A stretch of 64,000 nt of DNA from Desulfovibrio sp. JC022 (GTDB lineage: Bacteria; Desulfobacterota; Desulfovibrionia; Desulfovibrionales; Desulfovibrionaceae): assembly GCF_010470665.1 (NCBI RefSeq), contig NZ_VOPZ01000006.1, forward strand, positions 98,224-162,223. The letters run 5' to 3'. The notes under the pieces are model-generated. The model saw only the letters and a list, made by a program, of their open reading frames with translations, did no database searches and was not told where the DNA came from. Each line of letters opens with the position of its first letter. Positions within the stretch are counted from its first letter, which is position 1. This document shows, one piece after another, positions 43,724 to 52,306 of this stretch. The position numbers were made by a program, and so were the translations under genes.

Positions 43724-45313
43724 TTATCTCTTCAACTGGATAAGTTCGCCGAGTAACTGGTCGGCTGTGGTGATGGCTTTACTGTTGGCCTGAAACCCGC
43801 GCTGCGTGGTGATCAGCTTGACCATTTCATCCCCCACATCCACGTTGGACTGCTCCAGCTTGTTGGAGGCGATGGAACCCAGCGGCCCTGTTCCGGCCCG
43901 TCCGGTCAGTGCCGGCCCGGAATCACGGGTCTTGGAGAAGAGGTTGCTCCCTTCACGGCGTAAACCATACTGATTGTTGAAGTTGGCAAGAGTGAGTACG
44001 TAGAGATCGAGCACCTGCCCGTTGGAATAACGCCCGGTAACAACACCGTCCCGGTCCACTTCCACGGCTTGCAGAAACCCTGCGCCATACCCGTTCTGAG
44101 ACTGAGAATTACGAGCATTACCAGTGTCATAGGAGGTTGAGTAAGATGCGCTCCGTTTGGGAGTGGTAAAGTTTGGAATTTTTGACAAGGCCGTACCTAC
44201 AGCCGAAGCATCAGCTGTGGTGGGTGTACTCCAAGTGGGCGGATTACTGCCGTTACTAAGTCCGAAATCAAGGGTGATGGGATTGGCTTTGGCATCAGTG
44301 GCAAGGTTTGCGTCGGCCTTGCCAAGGAAGTTGGCAGTAAAAATGGGCTTACCGGAATCAGACATAGGTGAAGGAGTCCAGTTATTGAGGTTCTGCATCC
44401 CCCCTGTAGCTCCGGCTTTGAGCGAGAAGGAACTCATGCCGATCATCTCCCCGCGCGGGTTGAAAGTCATGGTCCCGGTCATAAGCAGCCCTGCTGCGGA
44501 AGTGGTTTTAAGGGCAGTACCACCAATTGTCCTTCCGTCTTCATTGGGGGGAACAGTAACGATAAACTCGTAAACCCTGTTACCTGCTGCATCCGTGGTC
44601 ACAGTGTTATCTTTGACCGGATCAAAATAAATGGTCAGGTCATGAGAGGTTCCGCTTTCATCAAATGTCTTGATGGTATTCTGGAAGGCATAGCGGTCTG
44701 CGGGGAGGGGAGGATTATTTTTCCCATTCCATGTCTGGTGCAATGAAAAGAAGGGCTGTCCGGTCACATTGCACTTATCCTCAGCCTTGGAACTGAGGTT
44801 AACGTTCATGGCTATTTCAGAAGTGCGCACCGGAGGTGACTGAAAACGGTCCAGCTTGATATCCGTAGGTGTGCCGATTGTATCCGGCTTACCGCTTTCG
44901 GAATTGGGATTAACCTTCCAGCCCTGCACCACGTAGCCGTGGGGATCTGTCAGCACCCCCTGCTTGTTGAAAATAAAGTTTCCGGCGCGGGTGTAGAATG
45001 TCGCATCTGTATCCGGGTGGCGAACAGTGAAGAATCCCTTACCGCCGATGGCTACGTTTGTGGCCTCGGATGACGGTTCGAAGGGGCCCTGTTTGAAATC
45101 ACCGTAAATAGAGGCGATTCCTACGCCGTGGCCCACCTGACCTATACCGCCGCCGGTATTGACTGTGCTGTAAAATGTGTCTTCAAAGGAAGTACGCGCT
45201 CCCTTGAAACCGATGGTGCTGCCGTTGGCAAGGTTGTTGCCGATAATGCTCATAGCCTGACTGTGAGCACGGATACCGCTGATACCGTTGTACATTGATC
45301 CTTTTAAACCCAT
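43724..45313 (-). CDS. flgE: Flagellar hook protein FlgE
   Basis: A 529-residue hook protein. The N terminus (MYNGISGIRAHSQAMSIIGN, then NLANGSTIGFKGAR) and C terminus (QRGFQANSKAITTADQLLGELIQLKR, in parts QRGFQANSKAI and TTADQLLGEL) are the conserved rod/hook helices that form the inner core. The middle contains the variable hook-surface domains and is somewhat longer than in enterobacteria. It lies 24 bp after flgD in the same operon. Confidence 0.95.
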   Translation of the reverse strand: MGLKGSMYNGISGIRAHSQAMSIIGNNLANGSTIGFKGARTSFEDTFYSTVNTGGGIGQVGHGVGIASIYGDFKQGPFEPSSEATNVAIGGKGFFTVRHPDTDATFYTRAGNFIFNKQGVLTDPHGYVVQGWKVNPNSESGKPDTIGTPTDIKLDRFQSPPVRTSEIAMNVNLSSKAEDKCNVTGQPFFSLHQTWNGKNNPPLPADRYAFQNTIKTFDESGTSHDLTIYFDPVKDNTVTTDAAGNRVYEFIVTVPPNEDGRTIGGTALKTTSAAGLLMTGTMTFNPRGEMIGMSSFSLKAGATGGMQNLNNWTPSPMSDSGKPIFTANFLGKADANLATDAKANPITLDFGLSNGSNPPTWSTPTTADASAVGTALSKIPNFTTPKRSASYSTSYDTGNARNSQSQNGYGAGFLQAVEVDRDGVVTGRYSNGQVLDLYVLTLANFNNQYGLRREGSNLFSKTRDSGPALTGRAGTGPLGSIASNKLEQSNVDVGDEMVKLITTQRGFQANSKAITTADQLLGELIQLKR

Positions 45314-45337
45314 GAGAATCTCCTTGCAGTGAAAAAG

Positions 45338-46000
45338 TTAAGCAACAACTCTTGTCACGTTGGACAAAAGCACCTTGCGGCCGTCTTCAAGCTCCAGAAT
45401 ATTCTGGCCGCCGGCCGTATTAACGGCTTTGACCTTTCCGGAGACCTCAATATTGGCGAGAACTTTTTTTCCTGAGGAGGATTCCGCGCGGACTACGATT
45501 CTATACTGACCGTCAGCTGCGGCTTTCTTATCCTTGTCCATGCCGTCCCATTTGAAATCAAATTTTCCGGCACTTTTACTGCCCATTTCCACTGAGCGGA
45601 CCAAGGCTCCTTTTTTATCGAAAATATCTACATAAACAGACTTGCAGGCTGCGGGGAGGGAGATGGAAGCGGAAGTGGTTTCCGAACCGTCTTTGGACAC
45701 ACTGATTCCTTTGGCCATGACCGTTTTACCGATGTATCCGGTAGCGTTAAGCCCGATCACGGTTTTAACAGTCTTGGTCAGACCATCCATAGCTTTGGAA
45801 ATGTTGGTGAGTCTTTCAAGAGAGGAGAACTGGGCCAGCTGAGCCAGCTGTTCCTTGTTATCCATGGGATTGACGGGATCCTGATTCTTAAGCTGGGTAA
45901 CGAAAAGCTTCAGGAAAGCGTCTTTGTTAAGATCCTTGCTGGGAGTCTTGGGTTTGGCATTCTTATTAACATTATTTAAATACGTAGTAGCGTCGATCAT
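45338..46000 (-). CDS. flgD: Flagellar hook assembly scaffold FlgD
   Basis: A 220-residue hook-cap protein. The N-terminal FlgD signature (DAFLKLFVTQLKNQDPVNPM, then DNKEQLAQLAQFSSLE) is clear, and the C-terminal part has the FlgD Ig-like/tudor layout (FKWDGMDKDKKAAADGQYRI). It guides polymerisation of FlgE during hook growth. A strong AGGAGG precedes the ATG. The usual fliK (hook-length control) is not upstream here; instead an anti-sigma-like gene lies 193 bp away. Confidence 0.94.
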   Translation of the reverse strand: MIDATTYLNNVNKNAKPKTPSKDLNKDAFLKLFVTQLKNQDPVNPMDNKEQLAQLAQFSSLERLTNISKAMDGLTKTVKTVIGLNATGYIGKTVMAKGISVSKDGSETTSASISLPAACKSVYVDIFDKKGALVRSVEMGSKSAGKFDFKWDGMDKDKKAAADGQYRIVVRAESSSGKKVLANIEVSGKVKAVNTAGGQNILELEDGRKVLLSNVTRVVA

Positions 46001-46193
46001 GATTTCCTCCTGTTCTGCACAACAGCTTGGGTCCGGCGTGAAATACGCGGGACAAGTTGATGCGCCTCAAGGAGGCAATCAGCCTATGAACCGGGATTCG
46101 GCATGATCAAGGCAGGATGGAGACAGTTGATGAAGGGGTAACTGTTTCCGGCTGTGCAGACGTGAGAGGAAGTGGGTTGTGGAGGTCTTTCTA

Positions 46194-46508
46194 TCACGCC
46201 ATGGCCTTGAACTCCCGGTCATTATCATTTTCAGAATCTTTTTCTTGAACAAGCTCCTTGGCTTTTTCAATGCAGTGTCCGCCGAAAGGGGCGACTACCG
46301 CTCCTTTGAGGTTGCGCCTCATCTCCATGACCGCAGTTCGGCAGGAACGGCACTCAGCAAGATGGGCTTCAAGTCTGCTTACCAATTCATCGGAAGCAGT
46401 GCCGTCGAGATACATGCATATCTCATCAATTTCAGGGCAGGCAGGAGTAGGACCAAAAGGCAGGTCTTTCTCCATGCGGCTGCAATGGTTGCGTTCGGTT
46501 CCGTCCAT
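46194..46508 (-). CDS. Zinc-finger anti-sigma-like protein (ZAS/zf-HC2)
   Basis: A 104-residue soluble protein. A conserved zinc-binding anti-sigma pattern is present: CPEIDEICMYLDG, then HLAECRSC (HX3CX2C) with the helix in between. No membrane segment is predicted, so it is a cytoplasmic factor of the RsrA-like or zf-HC2 type that would bind a sigma factor, perhaps releasing it on a redox or metal signal. The ATG at 46508 is preferred because GAGGTG lies 5 bases upstream; an upstream start would add 26 residues with two more Cys. It lies downstream of the ECF sigma gene, its natural partner. Confidence 0.75.
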   Translation of the reverse strand: MDGTERNHCSRMEKDLPFGPTPACPEIDEICMYLDGTASDELVSRLEAHLAECRSCRTAVMEMRRNLKGAVVAPFGGHCIEKAKELVQEKDSENDNDREFKAMA

Positions 46509-46610
46509 GGAACACCTCATGTTGTTTTTTCTGTCAGCCCATCCGTGTGCCGACAGGGTTGTCTGTACCGTGTCCGTCAAATTCATAAAATGAACTTAAT
46601 TTTTTGGACA

Positions 46611-47198
46611 CTAACGGGTCAGCGCATAAGTCTCCCCACTGACTCCGTGGTAGGAGCGAAGTTTGATCAGGGCCTTGTGTTTGGCACTTCTGACCGACTG
46701 CTCCTTGATTCCGATAAACTCGGAAATTTCAGAAATATCCAGCCCGTCCTCAAAGAAAAGCGTCACTATCAGCTTCTGACGGGGCGAAAGCAGCTGCTCC
46801 GGAATATCCAATCCTTCATGGACTGAATCGACGGGAGCCTCAAGTTCATTAATAAAATCGTCCAAAGGGGCCAAACAGTATACCCCCTTTCGCAAAAAAT
46901 CCATGGTCACACTTCTGGAAATGACCATCAGCCAGGTTGTGATCTTGGCTTTGTGCGGATCATATCTTTTTAACAGACTTCTATCGTTCTGTACAAGACG
47001 CAGGAAAACGTTCTGACAAATATCATCAGCATGATGTTGAGAGTAGTAACGTAGCTTACTCTTTAGTGTATTATTGATGGTAAAATAGATTATCCCCGAA
47101 TATTTCTCCACAAAAGTATTCCAGGATACGCTATCACCTTCAGCGCACTTTCTGATAATATTGATTACTGCCTTATGTTCTACGTTCAAAACAATCAC
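46611..47198 (-). CDS. ECF-type RNA polymerase sigma factor
   Basis: A 195-residue sigma-70-family factor with region 2 (HADDICQNVFLRLVQ, TWLMVISRSVTMDFLRK) and region 4 (LSPRQKLIVTLFFEDGLDIS, EISEFIGIKEQSVRSAKHKA), but no region 1 or 3. It should direct transcription of a small regulon under control of the zinc-finger protein encoded 102 bp downstream. The start is uncertain: GTG at 47198 has no clear Shine-Dalgarno, and a TTG at 47189 with GGGTGA upstream is an alternative. Its position directly upstream of the flagellar block suggests, but does not prove, a link to motility or envelope stress. Confidence 0.88.
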   Translation of the reverse strand: MIVLNVEHKAVINIIRKCAEGDSVSWNTFVEKYSGIIYFTINNTLKSKLRYYSQHHADDICQNVFLRLVQNDRSLLKRYDPHKAKITTWLMVISRSVTMDFLRKGVYCLAPLDDFINELEAPVDSVHEGLDIPEQLLSPRQKLIVTLFFEDGLDISEISEFIGIKEQSVRSAKHKALIKLRSYHGVSGETYALTR

Positions 47199-47735
47199 CC
47201 GATGTCTTTGTTTAATGCTTCTTAATACTTTCCCTTCATCATAACAGGCTGATTGCCTCCATGGGCATTCTTACAACTGTATACGAAGAAAAAATCCGAA
47301 ACATCCCCACACTCTTAATCAAAACTTGATAAAAATTAATCTATCTTAATTTAACCAAGCTAAACCAAGGCCTTAACGACAAAACTTTTTTATCTTGCCG
47401 AGGGATAAAGACTCCTGTCCCTTACTCAATAAATCCATTGCTTCGCTGATTTTTCAAAGTAAGTTCATGCCGTAAATACGAGGGTACGCATTTGAACTTG
47501 GATGAAATCAAAAAACACGCAGTTATTAGAAAAATGGCGAAAAAGGATTCCGCCGGGTTGGTTGTACTGCCACTCTAAACAAGTTTTCAGGCCATCTCAA
47601 TAGGCAATATTTTCCGAACCTTAGAAATAAGGAGAAAAACAGCAAAACCTAGTTTTACCACCCACAAAAAAGCTGTCTTTTGGCTGGTTTAACCCAAGTA
47701 AAACACCAAGAAAAACACTTTTTCAGCACGGCTTA
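47199..47735. other. Intergenic region between sigma factor and galT
   Basis: About 540 bases with no convincing gene. It is AT-rich and should contain the sigma gene promoter on the minus strand and leader sequence upstream of the sugar operon promoter. A 33-codon open frame at 47502-47603 (MKSKNTQLLEKWRKR...) lacks a Shine-Dalgarno and was not accepted. No tRNA, strong terminator or mobile-element ends were seen. Confidence 0.5.
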
Positions 47736-47765
47736 TTGACAAGATAAGTTGCTTAAGGCAATATT
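47736..47765 (+). promoter_or_regulatory. Sigma-70-type promoter for the sugar operon
   Basis: A perfect -35 box TTGACA (47736-47741), an 18-base spacer and a -10-like AATATT (47760-47765, 4 of 6 matches). Transcription would begin near 47772, inside the LacI-type palindrome that follows, and about 68 bases upstream of the galT start. Confidence 0.65.
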
Positions 47766-47766
47766 T

Positions 47767-47804
47767 CCGAAAACGTTTGCGGTTACGTTTGCACAATCGT
47801 TTGC
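47767..47804. promoter_or_regulatory. LacI-family operator with three CGTTTGC direct repeats
   Basis: CCGAAAACGTTTGCGG (47767-47782) is a near-perfect palindrome centred on CG, the hallmark of LacI/GalR operators. CGTTTGC recurs at 47774, 47786 and 47798, exactly 12 bp apart. The block overlaps the predicted transcription start, so binding would repress. The LacI-type regulator encoded at 50221 in the same operon is the obvious candidate. The upstream in-frame start codons of galT lie inside these repeats and are rejected. Confidence 0.7.
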
Positions 47805-47839
47805 AAAGCCCGGAGCAATGGACAAAGCAGAGCACAAAA

Positions 47840-48889
47840 ATGAACAAAGAATTTCAGGACTATCCGCATAAAAGATACAATCCCCTGACCGGGGAATGGG
47901 TGCTGGTTTCACCGCACAGGACCAAACGCCCATGGCAGGGCAAGCAGGAAAAAACTGCCCAAAAAAAACTGCCCCCTTATGATGACAAATGCTATCTCTG
48001 CCCCGGCAATACCCGCAATCAGGGTGCGAGCAATCCTGATTACAAAGACATCTTTATTTTCGATAACGACTTTCCCGCACTGCTCAACGAATCTGTGAAA
48101 GGCTTCAACGATGAAGATAGTCTATTTAAAATTGAGCCCGAAAGCGGAACCTGCCGTGTTGTCTGCTTTTCTCCCCGCCATGACCTGACCATTTCACGCA
48201 TGAAGCCGGAAGCAGTTCGGAAGGTGGTTGATGCGTGGTGCGACCAATATAAAGAACTGGGAGAACGTAACGACATCGGTTACGTGCAGATTTTTGAAAA
48301 CCGGGGCGATATCATGGGCTGCTCCAATCCCCACCCACACGGGCAGATCTGGGCCACACGCTCTGTTCCGGTCATCCCGGAAGCAGAAAACAAACGTCAG
48401 CAGGAATATCTTGATGAGAATAAAAAATGTCTGCTTTGCCGCTACGTAGAACGGGAGCTTAAAAATAAAGAAAGGATCATTTTTGAAAATGAATCTTTTA
48501 TCGCCCTTGTTCCTTTCTGGGCAGTCTGGCCTTTTGAAGCCATGCTGCTGCCCAAAGCCCACATGGGTGCAATCACTGAGATGACTCCGGACCAGCGCGA
48601 TGACCTCGCCGATGCACTGGTTCGCATGGGCATCCGCTACGATAATCTTTTCGAGACCTCTTTCCCTTATTCCATGGGTATCCACCAGCGTCCCACACTG
48701 GATGAAGATGGCGAGCATTGGCACTGGCATATCCACTATTACCCACCCTTGCTGCGCTCAGCCACAGTGAAAAAATTTATGGTCGGATTTGAAATGCTGG
48801 GCATGCCCCAGCGGGATATTACTGCCGAGCAAAGTGCCAAGCAACTGCGCGAACTCCCTGAAATTCATTATCTGGACCGGGGGGAATAG
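47840..48889 (+). CDS. galT: Galactose-1-phosphate uridylyltransferase
   Basis: A 349-residue Leloir-pathway enzyme exchanging UMP between UDP-glucose and galactose-1-phosphate. The zinc Cys pair is in CYLCPGN, the catalytic His in NPHPHGQIW, and the C-terminal His-rich HWHWHIHYYPP completes the fold. The start at 47840 (MNKEFQDYPHKRYNP) is chosen because earlier in-frame starts lie in the operator. It is the first gene of an operon for sugar uptake and use. galE is not in the window. Confidence 0.93.
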   Translation: MNKEFQDYPHKRYNPLTGEWVLVSPHRTKRPWQGKQEKTAQKKLPPYDDKCYLCPGNTRNQGASNPDYKDIFIFDNDFPALLNESVKGFNDEDSLFKIEPESGTCRVVCFSPRHDLTISRMKPEAVRKVVDAWCDQYKELGERNDIGYVQIFENRGDIMGCSNPHPHGQIWATRSVPVIPEAENKRQQEYLDENKKCLLCRYVERELKNKERIIFENESFIALVPFWAVWPFEAMLLPKAHMGAITEMTPDQRDDLADALVRMGIRYDNLFETSFPYSMGIHQRPTLDEDGEHWHWHIHYYPPLLRSATVKKFMVGFEMLGMPQRDITAEQSAKQLRELPEIHYLDRGE

Positions 48890-48890
48890 C

Positions 48891-50219
48891 ATGTATTCCA
48901 TGGAGGCTTATCGTAAACATCTGGATGAAGGCGGACTTGATCGGCAACTCAGCCTGATACATTCATGCGCCGGAATAGATAAGTCACGGGAACGCATGCG
49001 CGAGCTGCTGCATTGCATGCTTGAAAATTTCGGTCGTAATGAGCTCTGTTTTGTCAGTGCACCGGGCCGCACTGAAATGGGCGGAAATCACACAGACCAC
49101 AACCACGGTCATGTGCTGGCCGCAGCGGTCAATCTGGACTGCCTTGCCGCTTTCTCCAGAGCCGAAGGCAACGTAGTGACCATCATTTCCAAGGGCTATA
49201 ATCCCATCACTGTTGATATTTCTGAGGCCGGACCTCACACAGAGGAAAAAGAAACCAGTGCCGCCATTGTCCGTGGTGTGGCAGACGGATTTCGCAAGCT
49301 GGGTCTTAAAATCGGAGGTTTCAATGCATGTGTACACAGTACCATCCCTGCCGGGGCAGGGCTGAGTTCCTCCGCGGCTTTTGAGGTACTGGTGGGTCGT
49401 ATTTTCAGCTACCTTTTTAACGATGGAAAAGTTGGCCCTCTTGAAATTGCCAGCGTTGCCAAGCAGGCCGAAAACATTCATTTCGGCAAACCCTGCGGCT
49501 TCATGGACCAGATGGCCTGCTCATTTGAAGGCATTCTGTCTATTGATTTTGCTGACCCGGCCAGTCCGGGGGTAACCCGCGTGGAACCGGGCTTCGATAC
49601 TCAAGGGTGTTCAGAAGGATTTTATAACACCGGGTATCGGTTATGCGTTATCGATACCGGAGGCAGCCACGCCGACCTGACCCCGGACTACGCAGCGATC
49701 CCGGAAGAAATGTTTCAGGCCGCCATTTGTTGCGGCCAAGAACAGGCTCATGGTCTGACTATTAACCGGATTCTGGAACACATGGACAGCATCCGGGAAA
49801 AAGTCGGCGACCGCGCAGTACTACGCCTCTTTCATTTCATTGGAGAAGACGAACGGGCCTTAAAGCAAGCACAAGCCCTGCATGCCGGGGATATGGATGA
49901 ATTCCTACGGCTTGTCGCCCAGTCCGGTCACTCCTCCAGCGATTTGCTGCAAAACTGCTTCAGTCCAAGTGCACCGAAACGGCAACCTATTCCGCTGGCA
50001 CTAAGTCTCACCGAACTTTTCCTCGGTTCTCATGGTGTAGGCCGGGTCCACGGCGGCGGATTTGCCGGAACCATTCAAGCCTACGTGCATGATTCAGACT
50101 TCAACAGATACCGCCGCTCCATGAGAAATATTTTCGGCGAGAACTCAGTCATAGAACTATCCATCCGCCAGCCGGGCAATGAATTCCTGACCATAACTGA
50201 AACTGGGACAGGAGCATAA
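48891..50219 (+). CDS. galK: Galactokinase
   Basis: A 442-residue GHMP kinase phosphorylating galactose to galactose-1-phosphate. Motif 1 is GRTEMGGNHTDHNHGHV (galactokinase signature), motif 2 STIPAGAGLSSSAAFE is the ATP-binding loop, and motif 3 is GRVHGGGFAGT. It is longer than the usual 380 residues, mostly because of an N-terminal extension of about 45 residues. It begins 1 bp after galT with GGGGGAA as Shine-Dalgarno. Confidence 0.92.
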   Translation: MYSMEAYRKHLDEGGLDRQLSLIHSCAGIDKSRERMRELLHCMLENFGRNELCFVSAPGRTEMGGNHTDHNHGHVLAAAVNLDCLAAFSRAEGNVVTIISKGYNPITVDISEAGPHTEEKETSAAIVRGVADGFRKLGLKIGGFNACVHSTIPAGAGLSSSAAFEVLVGRIFSYLFNDGKVGPLEIASVAKQAENIHFGKPCGFMDQMACSFEGILSIDFADPASPGVTRVEPGFDTQGCSEGFYNTGYRLCVIDTGGSHADLTPDYAAIPEEMFQAAICCGQEQAHGLTINRILEHMDSIREKVGDRAVLRLFHFIGEDERALKQAQALHAGDMDEFLRLVAQSGHSSSDLLQNCFSPSAPKRQPIPLALSLTELFLGSHGVGRVHGGGFAGTIQAYVHDSDFNRYRRSMRNIFGENSVIELSIRQPGNEFLTITETGTGA

Positions 50220-50220
50220 C

Positions 50221-51243
50221 ATGGCACACATGACCCTCAAAGACCTCGCCGGAAAACTGGGCATATCCGCATCTACAGTTTCACGCGCCCTGCACGATCA
50301 CCCGGATATCAGTGACAAGACCAAGGAAGTAGTCATGGCGGCGGCTGAAAAATACGGATACCAGCCCAATCCCATCGCCCAGAGCCTGAAGAAGCAGAGC
50401 AGCAAAATCATCGGGGTCATTGTCCCTGAAATCCGGCACAATTTTTTTGCCACAGTTATCAGCGGCATTGAGGAAGTGGCCTACGAAGCCGGGTATATCA
50501 TCATGGTCTGCCAGTCCAACGAGACCCTGCAACGGGAAATCATGACCACCAAGGCCCTTACAGCCAACCGGGTAGCCGGAATACTCATGGCTATATCCCT
50601 TGAGACCACAAACTGTGACCACATGCGCTCCATTATGCGACAGGGCATCCCGCTGGTCCAGTTTGACCGGGTGGTGGATGAATTGGATACCGGAAAGGTG
50701 GTCATTGACGATTTCAGGGCCTCCTACAAAATGACCTCCCATCTCATTGACCGGGGCTACAAACGCATCGGATTCCTTGCCGGGCGCGAAGGAATTTCCA
50801 TGAACAAGTTGCGCTTCAACGGCTACCTGCAAGCGTTAAAAAACCACAGTATCCCCTTTTATCCGGAACTTAACATCAATATCGGCGGCTGCCGGGGCAG
50901 CAACGGACGTTCCGGAGCCGAAGAATACCTGAAGATGGACAATCCCCCGGACGCAGTGCTGTGCATTAATGACCCAGTGGCTGTGGGCGCGTTCTGCCGA
51001 TTCCGCGAAGCTGGCTGGCGCATCCCCGAGGATGTTGCCTTAGCCGGATTTTCCGGTTCACCGGAATCCGCACTCATCGAACCGGGGCTTAGCTCAGTGG
51101 ACCAGCCCGCCTTTGAAATGGGTAAAACAGCTGCCACCCTGTTGCTCAAACAGCTCAAAGAAAAAGAACATTTCCGTCCTGAAACCATCACCCTTGAAAC
51201 CGAACTACTTCTCCGCGGTTCGAGCTACAAGGAGGTAAAGTGA
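50221..51243 (+). CDS. LacI/GalR-family repressor of the sugar operon
   Basis: A 340-residue regulator. The N-terminal helix-turn-helix (TLKDLAGKLGISASTVSRAL) and hinge (YQPNPIAQSLKKQSSKIIGV) precede a periplasmic-binding-protein-like effector domain (about residues 62-340). It probably binds the palindromic site at 47767 upstream of galT, with a sugar as inducer. It lies inside the operon (1 bp after galK, AGGAG upstream), so it would control its own expression. Confidence 0.93.
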   Translation: MAHMTLKDLAGKLGISASTVSRALHDHPDISDKTKEVVMAAAEKYGYQPNPIAQSLKKQSSKIIGVIVPEIRHNFFATVISGIEEVAYEAGYIIMVCQSNETLQREIMTTKALTANRVAGILMAISLETTNCDHMRSIMRQGIPLVQFDRVVDELDTGKVVIDDFRASYKMTSHLIDRGYKRIGFLAGREGISMNKLRFNGYLQALKNHSIPFYPELNINIGGCRGSNGRSGAEEYLKMDNPPDAVLCINDPVAVGAFCRFREAGWRIPEDVALAGFSGSPESALIEPGLSSVDQPAFEMGKTAATLLLKQLKEKEHFRPETITLETELLLRGSSYKEVK

Positions 51244-52274
51244 TGGGTGTCAGCAGCAGGTCATGGGGCAAAACTCCCTTTGGAAAAGAAGTCATGCTGT
51301 TCACTCTGGAAAACAGTGCAGGCTGCAAAGCGCGTATATCCACCTACGGGGGCACCCTCACAGGGCTGGAAATCCCGGTGGATGGCACGGTGAGCGGAAA
51401 GATGCTCGACGTAGTGCTCGGCTTTGATTCATTGCAGGAATATGCTGCTGACGGCAACTACATGGGAGCCACTGTAGGCCGGGTTGCCGGAAGAATTTCA
51501 AATGCATCTTTTGAGCTGAACGGACAGAAGTTTCAACTGGACAGCAATGAGGGGCCGAACCACCTTCACGGCGGGAGAAACGGTTTCAACCGACAAGTCT
51601 GGGAAGTTGCCGCAGTTGGCGACAAACAAGACACTCCCTCCCTGACCCTCTCTCTTCTCAGTCTGCATCTTGAAGGCGGATATCCCGGCAACCTGAAGGT
51701 GGAAGCAACTTTCACCCTGAGTGGAACTTCCCTGCGCATTATCTACCGGGCAACAAGTGACCAGCCCACTCCCCTGAACATAACCGCACATCCCTATTTC
51801 AATTTAAATGGGAATGGACGCAAAATTAACAATCATCAATTGAAGATTTTTTCCACAAAATCAACTACGTTCGATGAAGCCCTTATCCCTGATGGAAAGA
51901 TAGTTGAGATCTCCGGAACAGAGGCGGATTTCATCGATTTCACTCCGCTGGGAACAAACGAGCAGGACCGCTTTTATGTTCTGGAAAATGAACGCGAAGA
52001 ACTTATTCCTGCGGCAATTGCCCGCTGTGAAGAATCCGGGCTGGAACTTGAAGTATGCACCAATCAGCTCGGGGTACAGCTCTACACGGCTGACGGAATT
52101 GCAAACGAAAGTCCCGGCAAAAACGGCATTCAGTACGGGCCTCGATGCGGCTTCTGCATTGAACCCATGGGCTACCCGGACGCGGTAAACAAACCCGAAT
52201 TTCCCTCCGTGATTTTACGTCCCGGAGAAAAATACAATCATTCAACCGAGTACAGGTTCCGCAGGATTTCCTGA
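51243..52274 (+). CDS. galM: Aldose 1-epimerase (mutarotase)
   Basis: A 343-residue mutarotase interconverting alpha and beta anomers of galactose or glucose before phosphorylation. The catalytic residues are visible: His in NHLHGG, His in ITAHPYFNLNG and Glu in IEPMGYPDAVN. The ATG at 51243 overlaps the LacI stop by one base and has AGGAGG seven bases upstream; the GTG just before it is less likely. Its place in the operon fits galactose use. Confidence 0.92.
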   Translation: MGVSSRSWGKTPFGKEVMLFTLENSAGCKARISTYGGTLTGLEIPVDGTVSGKMLDVVLGFDSLQEYAADGNYMGATVGRVAGRISNASFELNGQKFQLDSNEGPNHLHGGRNGFNRQVWEVAAVGDKQDTPSLTLSLLSLHLEGGYPGNLKVEATFTLSGTSLRIIYRATSDQPTPLNITAHPYFNLNGNGRKINNHQLKIFSTKSTTFDEALIPDGKIVEISGTEADFIDFTPLGTNEQDRFYVLENEREELIPAAIARCEESGLELEVCTNQLGVQLYTADGIANESPGKNGIQYGPRCGFCIEPMGYPDAVNKPEFPSVILRPGEKYNHSTEYRFRRIS

Positions 52275-52306
52275 AGGAACTGGAAACGAACAAGGCGAGA
52301 TGAAGC

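Noticed and set aside
46079-46270. A 63-codon minus-strand open frame upstream of flgD
   Set aside because: It overlaps the end of the anti-sigma-like gene in another frame, has no ribosome site and an atypical, low-complexity basic composition. It does not look like a fliK remnant.
46071-47260. The 15-mer AGGCTGATTGCCTCC occurs in opposite orientation at 46071-46085 and 47246-47260, flanking the sigma/anti-sigma pair
   Set aside because: A few 15-base matches are expected by chance in 64 kb, no target duplication or longer homology surrounds them, and no transposase is present.
47502-47603. A 33-codon open frame (MKSKNTQLLEKWRKR...) in the spacer before galT
   Set aside because: No Shine-Dalgarno, no recognised family, and a second overlapping frame is equally open; likely chance in a non-coding spacer.
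47777-47839. An N-terminal extension of galT by 21 codons
   Set aside because: It runs through the operator repeats and the predicted transcription start, and removes homology to the normal GalT N terminus.
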